Shown: positions 9,075 through 17,113, counted from the first letter of the stretch. The stretch is 64,000 nt of DNA from Paenibacillus yonginensis (GCF_001685395.1 NZ_CP014167.1:3477501-3541500); one strand, 5' to 3'. Numbers and translations: made by a program. Notes: generated by a model from the sequence alone, not told the origin.

Positions 9075-9183
9075 ATTAACATCAATTCATGGGACTGCTC
9101 GTGGGGGGAACAGCCGGAATTGAACGGAATTTGAAACCTCCCTTTCTTATTGACGAACCCAAGCGTTCCCCAGGAGCAGCGCA
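9041..9183 (-). ncRNA. candidate structured non-coding RNA or leader ending in a terminator
   Basis: On the minus strand, a long imperfect stem pairs 9163-9180 (GCTGCTCCTGGGGAACGC) with 9094-9113 (GCTGTTCCCCCCACGAGC), enclosing about 50 bases. A small CCCAT/ATGGG hairpin follows, then a GC-rich terminator hairpin at 9046-9073 running into CCTTTTTAG. No supported protein is encoded: the 63-codon frame here would run through the terminator stem. The next gene on this strand is the XRE regulator, 130 bases on. It may be a small RNA or an attenuating leader. It does not match T-box, SAM, 6S or SRP signatures that I know. Confidence 0.35.
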
Positions 9184-9277
9184 CCGTGCGCAGAAACTGT
9201 ATCAGCCAATGCGTTCAACATCATAAAGTCAAAGGGCTCGGTTCTTTGTGCCGGGTCAGTCGTCCAAAACATATAAA

Positions 9278-9312
9278 ATAAAAAACCAGATAACATTCGG
9301 AATGTTATCCGG
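9278..9312 (-). terminator. terminator of the mhq-like operon
   Basis: GGATAACATT pairs with AATGTTATC across a three-base loop and runs into a T-rich tract (GGTTTTTTATTTTATATG) on the minus strand, about 40 bases past the MarR stop. Confidence 0.85.
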
Positions 9313-9349
9313 CTTATCCTCTATCACAACGGGTTGGAAAGGGAAGACG

Positions 9350-9826
9350 CTATAGCGCTCCCGCCGCGTTTTTCCCCAGTTTCTTCAACTGCTCGGTTAA
9401 CACCCGTTTCTCCTCCCGGGTTAATCCAGGCATCATGGAATCTACGAAAGCCGCATGTCTCGGGAAAATATCGTCGAACAGCTTGCGTCCCGCATCCGTT
9501 AATTCGGCAAGAATGACGCGGCGGTCAGACGCGCTGGGTACTCTTTTTAATAGTCCCCGCTTCTCCAGCTTGTCGATGTTGTAAGTCATGCTGCCGCTTG
9601 TGATCAGCACCTTCTCCCCGATCTGCTGCAGCGGATAGCTGCCTTTGTGGTACAGCACTTCCAGAATCGTGAATTCCGAGGCCGTAAGCCCATATTGCTT
9701 CATATCTTTGACTGCCCGGTCCATCAAGGAGCGGTAAGCCTTGGAGAGCACAATAAACAGCTTCAGGGAGTCCTGATAATCCCCAGCCTGCTCCTCCGCT
9801 CTTTGCGCCTGTTCATAATCCGGCAT
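9350..9826 (-). CDS. mhqR: MarR-family regulator, MhqR-like
   Basis: A 158-residue winged-helix protein. The core holds ASEFTILEVLYHKGSYPLQQ, the recognition helix ITSGSMTYNIDKLEKRGLL and the wing KRVPSASDRRVILAELTDAG. It is the last gene of an operon with a ring-cleaving dioxygenase, an alpha/beta hydrolase and a flavin reductase. This is the gene content of the Bacillus subtilis MhqR regulon, where MhqR represses detoxification of quinones, methylhydroquinone and catechol-type electrophiles. From this context I infer the same role, with autoregulation through the palindrome at 12170-12185. The symbol rests on context and family, so another MarR subfamily is possible. Confidence 0.8.
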   Translation of the reverse strand: MPDYEQAQRAEEQAGDYQDSLKLFIVLSKAYRSLMDRAVKDMKQYGLTASEFTILEVLYHKGSYPLQQIGEKVLITSGSMTYNIDKLEKRGLLKRVPSASDRRVILAELTDAGRKLFDDIFPRHAAFVDSMMPGLTREEKRVLTEQLKKLGKNAAGAL

Positions 9827-9836
9827 AACCTCACCT

Positions 9837-10511
9837 CTAACGTTGTCTAATCAAGGTAAAAATATCGCCCAGCCCTGCGTAATCATCGCCCGCCAATCGG
9901 CTGACCGGCTTCAGCGCCGCAGCTTCGATATAGCCGTCCCGGTATACCGCTTCGTCAATATGGAACTGAACCACCCGGACAAGCAGCAGGTCGCATACCG
10001 CCTCCTCGCGCGCCGGGTTCTCAAATTCAACAACTTCCGCATCGGATCCTTCAGTGCCTGATCCGGCAGCGCTGCTTCCTCGAACCGGAATATGCTGCTC
10101 CAGCACACATTCCATCCGGATCTTCGCTTCCCGGATTCCGGGAACCGACAGCTTCCTGCTCGGCACCGTTGTCAAGGCCGTCAAGTCCAGCTCGCTTTGC
10201 TCCGGAGGAAGCGGGGCTGCGGTTTTGTTCATCTCCGCAGCCAAATCCTCATCTACAATATGAACGACCAGTTCCCTGCGGTTAACCGTGTTGCGCGCCG
10301 TGTCTTTCATGACCCCACCCTTGCGCGCTACGGAGACTGACAGTAGCGGCGGAGAACTCGAAACAATCGAGAAGTAGCTGAACGGCGCGGCATTTACGGT
10401 CCCATCTTCCCCTAACGTCGTAACAAAAGCAATCGGCCGCGGAATGATGCTGCCGATCAGCAGCTTATAGATGTCCCGTTCCTGCTGTCCATTTGGATCT
10501 ATGGCTATCAT
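9837..10511 (-). CDS. flavin reductase-like FMN-binding split-barrel protein
   Basis: A 224-residue protein starting behind AAAGGAG. It has the flavin reductase-like signature in which RDIYKLLIGSIIPRPIAFVT, DGTVNAAPFSYFSIVSSSPP and KDTARNT form the FMN pocket, followed by an acidic loop and VCDLLLVRVVQFHIDEAVY. The family binds FMN, and members reduce or carry flavin for partner enzymes. It lies 23 bases after the hydrolase and 10 bases before the MarR gene in one operon, so it probably supports reduction or turnover of quinone-type compounds. The substrate is inferred from neighbours only. Confidence 0.85.
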   Translation of the reverse strand: MIAIDPNGQQERDIYKLLIGSIIPRPIAFVTTLGEDGTVNAAPFSYFSIVSSSPPLLSVSVARKGGVMKDTARNTVNRRELVVHIVDEDLAAEMNKTAAPLPPEQSELDLTALTTVPSRKLSVPGIREAKIRMECVLEQHIPVRGSSAAGSGTEGSDAEVVEFENPAREEAVCDLLLVRVVQFHIDEAVYRDGYIEAAALKPVSRLAGDDYAGLGDIFTLIRQR

Positions 10512-10534
10512 AGAGATGCTCCTTTAACCTGTTG

Positions 10535-11152
10535 TTATTCCTTTTCCCCGAAATGCTCTTTATACCAGGCTTGTGCCGCTTCGACTTCGCTTCTGGACAA
10601 TTGGTGCCCCTGATGGCCCCAATGCAGGGTCACTGCGGCTCCTGCCTTCTCCAAAAGTCCCGTCAGCTCTTCCGATTCGGCGGAACGGACCAGCGGATCG
10701 TTAGTCCCGGCTCCGATAAAGACCGGCAGTCCCGGCGATGCCGGCAGCTCGATCCCGCGGCGCGGAACCATCGGGTGAAAGAGAATCGCCCCTTTAACGG
10801 CCGAAGCATAATGAAACAGCAGGCTTGCTATGATATTCGCTCCGTTGGAATATCCTACCGCAATGAGGCTGCCGCGGTCAAATCCGTATTCTTTCGCCGC
10901 TTCATCCAGATAGGCCTTCACTTCATCGGTGCGGGCAATCAGGTCCTGCTCATCAAAGACCCCCTCCGTCAGGCGTCTGAAGAAACGCGGCATGCCGTTC
11001 TCCAGCACATTTCCGCGGAGTCCCAGCACCGAAGATCCGGGCGAAATCATTTCCGCGATCGGCAGCAGATCGTGTTCATTGCCTCCCGTACCATGGAACA
11101 TGACAAATGTGGGCGCAGCCGGGCTGCTTCCTTGCACAAATACGTGTTTCAT
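10535..11152 (-). CDS. mhqD: alpha/beta hydrolase, MhqD-like (phospholipase/carboxylesterase family)
   Basis: A 205-residue hydrolase. It has the oxyanion strand TFVMFHGTGGNEHDLL, the nucleophile elbow AVGYSNGAN (G-x-S-x-G with Ser near residue 102), the acid in FIGAGTNDPLV and a catalytic His in HWGHQGHQLS. B. subtilis MhqD is the closest named relative by family and operon position. Its first four bases overlap the end of the dioxygenase gene, so the two are coupled. The role in hydroquinone or catechol adduct detoxification is inferred from the operon. Confidence 0.85.
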   Translation of the reverse strand: MKHVFVQGSSPAAPTFVMFHGTGGNEHDLLPIAEMISPGSSVLGLRGNVLENGMPRFFRRLTEGVFDEQDLIARTDEVKAYLDEAAKEYGFDRGSLIAVGYSNGANIIASLLFHYASAVKGAILFHPMVPRRGIELPASPGLPVFIGAGTNDPLVRSAESEELTGLLEKAGAAVTLHWGHQGHQLSRSEVEAAQAWYKEHFGEKE

Positions 11153-12099
11153 TGTTGATCCTCCTTCAGCACTCTGACTTCGATTGGCAGCAAGTTGGCT
11201 TCAATAGCTTCGCGGTGCGGCTCATACCAGTCCGGAAGCTTCAATTCAAGACCCAGCTCATCCGCAGGTTCATCGGTGGCAAAACCCGGAGGGTCCGTAG
11301 CGATTTCAAACAGGATTCCGCCTTCTTCCCGGAAATACAGCGCTTTGAAATATTGACGCTCCACGATGCCTGTTGTCCGAAAGCCATGCTTCGATACCTC
11401 ACGATTCCATTCCAGGTGCTGTTCATAATCTTCGGCCCTCCAGGCAATATGGTGAACCGTGCCCGCGCCGCCTGCTCCCCAAGGAACGTTCGCCGCCGGC
11501 ACATCGATGAGATTGCCCAGCTCTCCTTCGGCTTTGAATCGGATAAACCCGTTCTCCTCGCCGATTTCCGTCATACCAAGCACATCCGTCAGCACTTTCC
11601 GAGTACTTGCCGAATTTCCGCTGTACAGCACAACCCCGCCAAAACCTTTAATGGCTTTCTCGGCGGGAACTCCCCCGAACGTCCACTGGCTTGCCGGGCC
11701 TTCTTCCCTTTCGACAAGCTCCAGCTTCAACCCTTCGTTATCGGCAAACTGCAGGTAATCTTCGCCGAAACGGGAAGCTTTCATGACGGAGATGCCGAAC
11801 TTCCGCAGCCGTTCTTCCCAGAATGGAAGCGCGCCTTGAGGGACAACATAAGTGGTGGTTCCTACCTGTCCGCCGCCGATTTGTCCTCTGCGGGAACCCG
11901 GGGCCGGGAAAAATGTAATGATGGTTCCGGGCGAGCCGCCTTCATTGCCGAAATAGAGATGGTAAATCTCCGGCGCATCAAAATTGATGGTTTTCTTCAC
12001 TAAACGAAGTCCGAGGACTCCGGCATAGAAATCAACATTCGCCTGCGGGTCTCCGGCAAAAGCCGTAATGTGGTGGATACCAGCTGTTTTCATAGTCAT
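11149..12099 (-). CDS. mhqO: ring-cleaving dioxygenase, MhqO-like (glyoxalase fold)
   Basis: The start at 12099 (MTMKTAGIHHITAFAGD) has AAGGAGAG about eight bases upstream; the longer in-frame start at 12132 has no such site. The 316-residue protein has two vicinal-oxygen-chelate modules, as in extradiol dioxygenases and glyoxalases. The metal ligands expected are His in GIHHITAFAGD, His in GTVHHIAWRAED and Glu in GGILFEIATDPPGF. MhqO-type enzymes open hydroquinone or catechol rings. It is the first gene of a four-gene operon, with a palindromic operator and a TATAAA -10 element just upstream. Confidence 0.9.
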   Translation of the reverse strand: MTMKTAGIHHITAFAGDPQANVDFYAGVLGLRLVKKTINFDAPEIYHLYFGNEGGSPGTIITFFPAPGSRRGQIGGGQVGTTTYVVPQGALPFWEERLRKFGISVMKASRFGEDYLQFADNEGLKLELVEREEGPASQWTFGGVPAEKAIKGFGGVVLYSGNSASTRKVLTDVLGMTEIGEENGFIRFKAEGELGNLIDVPAANVPWGAGGAGTVHHIAWRAEDYEQHLEWNREVSKHGFRTTGIVERQYFKALYFREEGGILFEIATDPPGFATDEPADELGLELKLPDWYEPHREAIEANLLPIEVRVLKEDQQ

Positions 12100-12144
12100 C
12101 TTAAATCTCTCCTTTTGATTTGAATATCTCAATTCTGTTTTCTC

Positions 12145-12190
12145 TATTCCAAAAATCTTTATACTAATTATCTTTAATTAGAGATTAATT
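12145..12190 (-). promoter_or_regulatory. mhq operon promoter and MhqR-type operator
   Basis: At 12170-12185 the near-perfect palindrome ATCTTTAATTAGAGAT resembles the TATCTC-N5-GAGATA operator described for B. subtilis MhqR. A TATAAA -10 element lies immediately downstream on the minus strand (about 12157-12163), so a bound repressor would block the promoter. A second half-site, TATCTCAATT, occurs at 12125-12134. Confidence 0.6.
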
Positions 12191-12257
12191 CAAAAACAGT
12201 CCCTTGTCAAGCTTTGAATAAAGTTTCCATTCCTCTCTCCAATCTCAAACCTAAAGT

Positions 12258-12312
12258 TTGACACGAAACCATATGGTTACCTATAATCACAACATGACAC
12301 CTTATGGTTTCG
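12258..12312 (+). promoter_or_regulatory. promoter with palindromic operator for the SRPBCC-ArsR operon
   Basis: TTGACA at 12258-12263 and TATAAT at 12282-12287 are separated by 18 bases. Inside that spacer lies a perfect 12-bp palindrome AACCATATGGTT (12267-12278), and a matching half-site CTTATGGTTTCG follows at 12301-12312. This placement fits repression by the ArsR-type protein encoded in the operon. Confidence 0.75.
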
Positions 12313-12368
12313 TAATCAAATTTAAGGTGAATGGTTCTATTCTTTTTAATAGCAATGGAGGTTATTTC

Positions 12369-12797
12369 ATGTCAGAGAATCAGCAGGCTTTCACTCCCGT
12401 AGTCCACAAATCAGCCGTCTTTAATGCACCTATTGAAAAAGTATGGGCGGCCGTAGCCACGTCTGAAGGCATCGCCACCTGGTTTATGCCCAATACCTTC
12501 GAACCGGTGCTGGGACATGAATTCGTTCTGAAAGCCGGTCCATACGGCGATTCGCCGTGCAAGGTTACGGAGCTTAATCCTCCAACCCTGCTCACCTTCA
12601 ACTGGGGCAAAGACTGGAGCGTCACTTTTGAATTAAAGGAGCTTGGCGGACAAACCGAATTTCATCTGTACCATAAAGGGTGGGACGCGGACAAGGTCAC
12701 CGAATTCGGCCAGCCGCATCCGGTTGTACAGCCGAATATGGCGCAGGGCTGGAACGGGATCGTCGCCAAATTGCAGTCGCTGGTGGAGCAGCAATGA
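12369..12797 (+). CDS. SRPBCC/AHSA1-domain protein
   Basis: The start at 12369 (MSENQQAFTPV) follows AATGGAGG. The 142-residue protein has the AHSA1/SRPBCC helix-grip fold: SAVFNAPIEKVWAAVATSEG, TWFMPNTFEPVLGHEF, VTELNPPTLLTFNWG and the long C-terminal helix NMAQGWNGIVAKLQSLVEQQ. Such proteins bind small hydrophobic ligands or help partner proteins. Its stop codon overlaps the ArsR start (ATGA), so the two are co-translated. SRPBCC-ArsR pairs are common in Firmicutes, but the ligand is generally unknown. Confidence 0.9.
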   Translation: MSENQQAFTPVVHKSAVFNAPIEKVWAAVATSEGIATWFMPNTFEPVLGHEFVLKAGPYGDSPCKVTELNPPTLLTFNWGKDWSVTFELKELGGQTEFHLYHKGWDADKVTEFGQPHPVVQPNMAQGWNGIVAKLQSLVEQQ

Positions 12798-13162
12798 CTT
12801 CGTCAGCCGCCAAACACGATGTTTTTCAGGCGATTGCCGATCCGAGCAGACGCAAGCTGCTTAAGCTGCTGGCCGATAAAGAGATGCCGGTGAACGAAAT
12901 CTGCGAGCATTTTCCGATGACAAGAACGGCTGTTTCCAAACATCTGCGGATTTTATCCGAAGCGAAGCTGGTCAGCATGCAGAAGGTCGGCCGAGAGTCC
13001 CGCTATAAGCTGGAAGCCGGAGGATTAATCGAAGTCAAAGAATGGGTGTCCTTCTATGAGCGGTATTGGGACAACAAGCTGTCGATGCTCCGCCATCTGG
13101 TGGAGAACGACGGCGCGCCTGTACCGCTGCATGCAGCGCAGTCCGAAAGGGAGCAGGATTAA
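12794..13162 (+). CDS. ArsR-family winged-helix regulator
   Basis: A 122-residue regulator. The body DVFQAIADPSRRKLLKLLAD, recognition helix MTRTAVSKHLRILSEAKLV and wing QKVGRESRYKLEAG are typical. The ELCVC metal-binding motif of true metal sensors is absent (the corresponding place reads EICEHFP), so it probably senses something other than arsenic or cadmium. The ATGA overlap couples it to the SRPBCC gene. It probably represses the operon through the palindrome within the promoter spacer at 12267-12278. A terminator follows. Confidence 0.92.
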   Translation: MTSSAAKHDVFQAIADPSRRKLLKLLADKEMPVNEICEHFPMTRTAVSKHLRILSEAKLVSMQKVGRESRYKLEAGGLIEVKEWVSFYERYWDNKLSMLRHLVENDGAPVPLHAAQSEREQD

Positions 13163-13191
13163 CCTTTGAACCAGCGGTAGAACCGCATCAC

Positions 13192-13232
13192 AAAAAGAGG
13201 AGCGCCCCGAATGACCAGGGCTGCTCCTCTTT
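13192..13232. terminator. terminator between the ArsR operon and the response regulator remnant
   Basis: AAAGAGGAGC and GCTCCTCTTT pair with a further CCC/GGG step inside. T-rich sequence on the plus side (CTCTTTCTATT) and T-rich sequence on the minus side make it likely bidirectional between the convergent genes. It abuts the response regulator stop at 13233. Confidence 0.7.
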
Positions 13233-13857
13233 CTATTCCCATTCCCGGTAGGTTTTGATCCGGCGTTCCCCGATTTTTTCCCTCAGCCTGCGAATATGCG
13301 TATCCACCGTACGTTCGTCCCCGAAGTAATCAAATCCCCACACCTGATCGAGCAGCATGTCCCGGGTCACAATCCGCCCTTTATTCAGCGCCAAATATTT
13401 CATCAGCTGAAATTCCTTTGACGTTGCCTGCAGATCCCGGCCTTCCCGGAAAATTTTTTGCCCTTCCAGATCCACCACCAGGTCCCCGATCCGGATTTGA
13501 GCATCCAGATTAAGCAGCCTTCGGGCTCTGGCCAGCAGAATCCGGGGATCAAACGGCTTTCGCACATAGTCGTCGGCACCGGCGTTTAAGGCGTACAGCT
13601 CTTCTTCGTTTTCGCTTTTGGCCGTCAGCAGCAGCACCTTGGTGCGGCTTGTTTTTTTTGATTTCCCGGCATACCTCCACCCCGCTGAGCTTCGGCATCA
13701 TCCAGTCCAGGACGGCCAGATCTATAGAATGTTCGTAAAAGAGGGCCAAGGCTTCTTCCCCGTCCCGTGCCTCATATACATGAAAACCCTCCTTGACAAA
13801 ATAACTGTTCAATATCTGCAGCATCAACGTTTCATCTTCGGCCAGCAGCAGGTTCAT
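13233..13857 (-). pseudogene. OmpR-family response regulator, frameshifted in the receiver domain
   Basis: Two overlapping frames together make one response regulator. The first (13857 down to about 13655) gives MNLLLAEDETLMLQILNSYF to LAVLDWMMPKLSGVEVCREI, with phospho-acceptor Asp51. The second gives VLLLTAKSENEEELYALNAG, the conserved KPFD, and a winged-helix domain ending in ERTVDTHIRRLREKIGERRI. The break is at a run of eight A (coding strand, 13652-13659); removing one A restores REIKKTSRTKVLLLTA. The restored protein would be 207 residues. It ends early at TYREWE where the family normally continues with a GxGY strand, so the 3' end also looks damaged. No histidine kinase lies beside it. 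Confidence 0.85.
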
Positions 13858-13903
13858 ACCGTTCCTCCTTGCGTTTCGTTAACCTATATAACTATAAAAA
13901 AGG

Positions 13904-13956
13904 AATGTTACAGCGATGTGACAGCCCCTCCTGTTTTGGCACATAGCTGTAACATT
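13904..13956. promoter_or_regulatory. inverted repeat in the divergent region upstream of the GH101-like gene
   Basis: AATGTTACAGC (13904-13914) and GCTGTAACATT (13946-13956) are perfect 11-bp inverted repeats 31 bases apart, with a third related word GATGTGACAGC at 13915-13925. Spaced TGTxACAG words are the sort of tandem site bound by OmpR-type regulators, and the broken regulator gene is one of the two flanking genes. Binding is inferred. Confidence 0.45.
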
Positions 13957-14007
13957 ATACCCTTACAATGACCCTGTTTTTCAAAATCAGGATTGGAGGA
14001 ATAAACG

Positions 14008-16359
14008 ATGAAACCCAAATTTGCATGGTTGGCATCCGCAGTTCTTATCGCGGTTATGCTGGCCGGATGCGCAAGCGGCGGCGAAGCCGGCCAGGCTTTG
14101 CCGGCGGCCTTGGCTGCGAGCCATGTCCAGCAGGCGAGAGCGGCTGTAGTGCCGGCAGGCGAACCATTTGATTTCGAAGTGGACCCCGAAACCTTTGCGC
14201 TGACCCTGATCAAAGACGGCGTCAGGGAGCCGGCTTCCCTGCCTCTGCCCAAAACCAAGGTTACGAATCTGGTTAAAACCGAAGATTCCGTTTCCTGGAC
14301 TTACCCCGGACAAATGGACATCAGCATCACTAAAAAAAGCAACTACCTGGATATTCAGCTGAAGTCGGCCGGCGCCGTCAAATTTCAGTGGCCGGAGGTT
14401 CAGTCGGACAGCTATACGCTGCCGCTCGGCGAAGGGAAACAAATTCCGGCGGACGACAAGGATTGGCAGACATTTCTGAACGACCAGACTTATACATTCA
14501 GCGAGTCGTTTTCCATGGACTTTTTCGCCTTAAATAATCAAGCTTTCTCCATGGTTTACGTGGTCACCAACAAATATAACGACGAAGTTCATTTCTCTGC
14601 CGCGCCTTCGCTGCAGTTTCAGTTCACGCATGATTTCCCGACGATTAACCCGGACAAAAGCTACGGCTTCCGTCTCTATGTAACGGGCGGAGATCCGCAG
14701 CAGATCGTGTTGCCTTACAAAAATTATGTAGCGGAAAACGGCGGTTTCGTCACACTGGAGCAAAAAGCCGCTCAAAACCCGAATATCCGCAAGCTTTACG
14801 GCGCCCCGCAAATGTATCTCTGGAGCGGACAGCTGCTTACAGACGATAACGTCAAATGGCCCAAGCTCAGAAACGTGCTGACATCCAGGCTGGGGCCCTG
14901 GCTCGTGCATTTGATGGCCGAAACGGCTGACGGCAGCAGCGAGCTTTCCCAAACGCTGGCCGATATTTCTAGTCAGGATTACGTGGACAACTATCAAAAA
15001 AAGGTGATTTTAAACGCCATCAACCAGGCGCTGAAAATGCGGGATTTCTATACGGCGGACCAGTTCCCGAATCCCGGCGCGGACGCCGCCGCCCTTATTC
15101 AGCAAGGGGTGGAGAACCTCAGTGAGGAGAAGCTGTACGACTTGAACAAGCTGCTCCTGAAAAATAGGCTGGGAGACGCCGTGTCCGACATCAGCGAATG
15201 GGGGCAATCCGGCTCCACCGGGGTGATCCAGGATCTGCACGACTCCGGCATTGACAAAGCCTGGATCGGGCTGCCTAACTGGGCGGACGGCCTGATGAAC
15301 CCGGCTATGGTTGATGAAGCGGTCAAGGACGGCTATCTCATCGCCCCTTACGACTCTTATCATTCCATTCAAGAGAAAGCGGATATTTCCTGGAATACAG
15401 CCTCGTTTTCAGACCCGACGCTTTATGACAAAGCCACCGTCACCCGCGCGGATGGCACCAAGGTGGCGGGCTTTCTCGGCCTGGGCCGCAAGCTGAATCC
15501 TGCGCTGGCGATGCCAAGCGTCAAGGAGCGCACCAAAGGCATCCTGCAGGACGGAATCGGCTATAACTCCTGGTTCGTGGACTGCGATTCGACAGGGGAA
15601 ATTTACGACGACTACTCAGCCGATCATCCGACTACACAGGCCGAGGATTTGAAGGCGCGGCTGGAGCGGCTCAGCTATTTTGCCAATGATCAGAAGATGG
15701 TCGTAGGCTCTGAAGGCGGCAATGACTACGCCAGCGGCGTAATCGCTTTTGCAGAGGGCATCGAAAGTCCGATTATCGCCTGGGATGATCCCGATATGCG
15801 CGATAACAAAGACAGCCAATATTACGTGGGCGGCTATTATGCAATGTCAGGCATTCCGGAGCGTTACGGCAAATCCGTGCCGATCAAACCGCTGTACGCG
15901 AAGGTTTATACGGACCCGGCTTATTCCCTCCCGCTCTACAAGCTGGTTTATAACGATTCCATCATCACCACCAACCATTGGGAATGGGGCAGCTACAAAA
16001 TTAAAGGCGAAGAAGCCAACCGGATGCTGTATGAGCTCCTTTATAACGCCCCTCCCCTGTACCATCTGGACCAGGCAGCCTGGGAAGCGGAGAAATCCAG
16101 CATCACCGGTTTCCTGAAGGTGTGGTCTCCTTTGCACCAGGCCGCCGTAACCCAAGAGATGACCGGCTTCAAGATTCTGACCGACGACAAGCTGGTGCAA
16201 AGCGCGCAATACGGAGACGATATCAGGGTGATTGTGAATTTCTCGGATCACGATGTTACCGTTCAGGGACAGAATTTGAAAGCCAAATCCGCCTTTATTT
16301 TGCAGGACGGGCAGACGGTCTTTTTTGATGCTGGGGCCAACGCCGCGCTGTTGAAGTAA
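14008..16359 (+). CDS. GH101-like/DUF5696-type glycoside hydrolase lipoprotein
   Basis: A 783-residue lipoprotein (signal ending in VMLAGC, lipid-anchored Cys near residue 21) starting behind TTGGAGGA. A beta-rich N-terminal domain (about 50-250) precedes a TIM-barrel-like region. Candidate catalytic residues are the acids in NSWFVDCDSTGE (Asp525 or Asp527) and Glu568 in VGSEGGNDYA. The pattern resembles endo-alpha-N-acetylgalactosaminidases (GH101) and related DUF5696 proteins. NHWEWGSYK and ELLYNAPPLYHLD near the end match that layout, and a small beta-domain closes the protein. It would act outside the cell on a glycan not known here. It stands alone, divergent from the broken response regulator. 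Confidence 0.7.
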   Translation: MKPKFAWLASAVLIAVMLAGCASGGEAGQALPAALAASHVQQARAAVVPAGEPFDFEVDPETFALTLIKDGVREPASLPLPKTKVTNLVKTEDSVSWTYPGQMDISITKKSNYLDIQLKSAGAVKFQWPEVQSDSYTLPLGEGKQIPADDKDWQTFLNDQTYTFSESFSMDFFALNNQAFSMVYVVTNKYNDEVHFSAAPSLQFQFTHDFPTINPDKSYGFRLYVTGGDPQQIVLPYKNYVAENGGFVTLEQKAAQNPNIRKLYGAPQMYLWSGQLLTDDNVKWPKLRNVLTSRLGPWLVHLMAETADGSSELSQTLADISSQDYVDNYQKKVILNAINQALKMRDFYTADQFPNPGADAAALIQQGVENLSEEKLYDLNKLLLKNRLGDAVSDISEWGQSGSTGVIQDLHDSGIDKAWIGLPNWADGLMNPAMVDEAVKDGYLIAPYDSYHSIQEKADISWNTASFSDPTLYDKATVTRADGTKVAGFLGLGRKLNPALAMPSVKERTKGILQDGIGYNSWFVDCDSTGEIYDDYSADHPTTQAEDLKARLERLSYFANDQKMVVGSEGGNDYASGVIAFAEGIESPIIAWDDPDMRDNKDSQYYVGGYYAMSGIPERYGKSVPIKPLYAKVYTDPAYSLPLYKLVYNDSIITTNHWEWGSYKIKGEEANRMLYELLYNAPPLYHLDQAAWEAEKSSITGFLKVWSPLHQAAVTQEMTGFKILTDDKLVQSAQYGDDIRVIVNFSDHDVTVQGQNLKAKSAFILQDGQTVFFDAGANAALLK

Positions 16360-16368
16360 CCAGAAGAA

Positions 16369-16403
16369 CAGAACCCCTGATTCCTTACGGATCAGGGGTT
16401 CTG
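16369..16403. terminator. hairpin between convergent genes
   Basis: CAGAACCCCTGAT pairs perfectly with ATCAGGGGTTCTG around a nine-base loop, just after the lipoprotein stop. Flanking T-runs are weak on both strands, so it may serve both genes. Confidence 0.65.
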
Positions 16404-16468
16404 TGGCATAAGCGGGATACGGACCTAAGCTGAAAAGGTCTCTGGCAAGCCCGGTTACGGGTGCCGGG

Positions 16469-16987
16469 TTACTTTTTCAAATACCGCTCCTTCAAGATCC
16501 CAAGCGTATGCAGCTCGTGCCCGGCAATAATATAAGCCAGCGCCCGCACCGTGGTCGGGTTCCCGTTAACCGTACCTTTGCGCGGCCAGGCCTCTTCGGA
16601 TAATCCGCTGAGCAGCGTCAAGGTGGCGGTCCGCACAGCCGTATAATCTTTGGCGATCTCTTCGAAAGTCCGGCTGACCACGGCCGCGTTGCTTACATAT
16701 TCATTTTCGTCAAAGCCGGGCAGCGGCGTTTGATCCCCTCTTGCCACACAAAGCAAACGGTAGCTCATGATCCGCTCGGTCTCGATCATATGTCCCAATA
16801 CCTCTTTAAACGTCCATTTCTCCGGTGCGTAGCGATATTCCCCAAGCTCCTCGGGAAGCTGATCGATCCAGTCTCCCACATCATTCAGCTTGCCGGCCAG
16901 CAAATCTGTAATTTCCCCGTCAGGGACCAGCTCTATGTATCCTTGATAATAAGCGGGATATTCCTCCGCTGAAGGTCTGTTGACCAT
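16469..16987 (-). CDS. DinB-superfamily protein
   Basis: The start at 16987 (MVNRPSAEEYPAYY) has AGGTGG eight bases upstream; the in-frame GTG at 16999 lies inside that ribosome site. The 172-residue protein is a four-helix DinB/YfiT-like fold. The helix WTFKEVLGHMIETERIMSYR carries one metal-binding His, and AYIIAGHELHTLGILKERY carries the other two. Members are metal-binding and often act as thiol-dependent S-transferases; no substrate can be assigned. It is monocistronic. Confidence 0.88.
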   Translation of the reverse strand: MVNRPSAEEYPAYYQGYIELVPDGEITDLLAGKLNDVGDWIDQLPEELGEYRYAPEKWTFKEVLGHMIETERIMSYRLLCVARGDQTPLPGFDENEYVSNAAVVSRTFEEIAKDYTAVRTATLTLLSGLSEEAWPRKGTVNGNPTTVRALAYIIAGHELHTLGILKERYLKK

Positions 16988-17113
16988 ACGATCTACCACC
17001 TTTTTTTGTTTTTCTGCTGCTATTTTTTCTTAACGATACTACAAAAAAGCTACAAAATCAGCCTTTGATTTTACGGCAGACGGTTATAGAGCCGCATCCC
17101 TACTCCCTACTTT

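Noticed and set aside
8993..9184. 63-codon minus-strand frame
   Set aside because: It runs straight through a Rho-independent terminator stem, has no recognisable domain, and overlies the structured RNA candidate.
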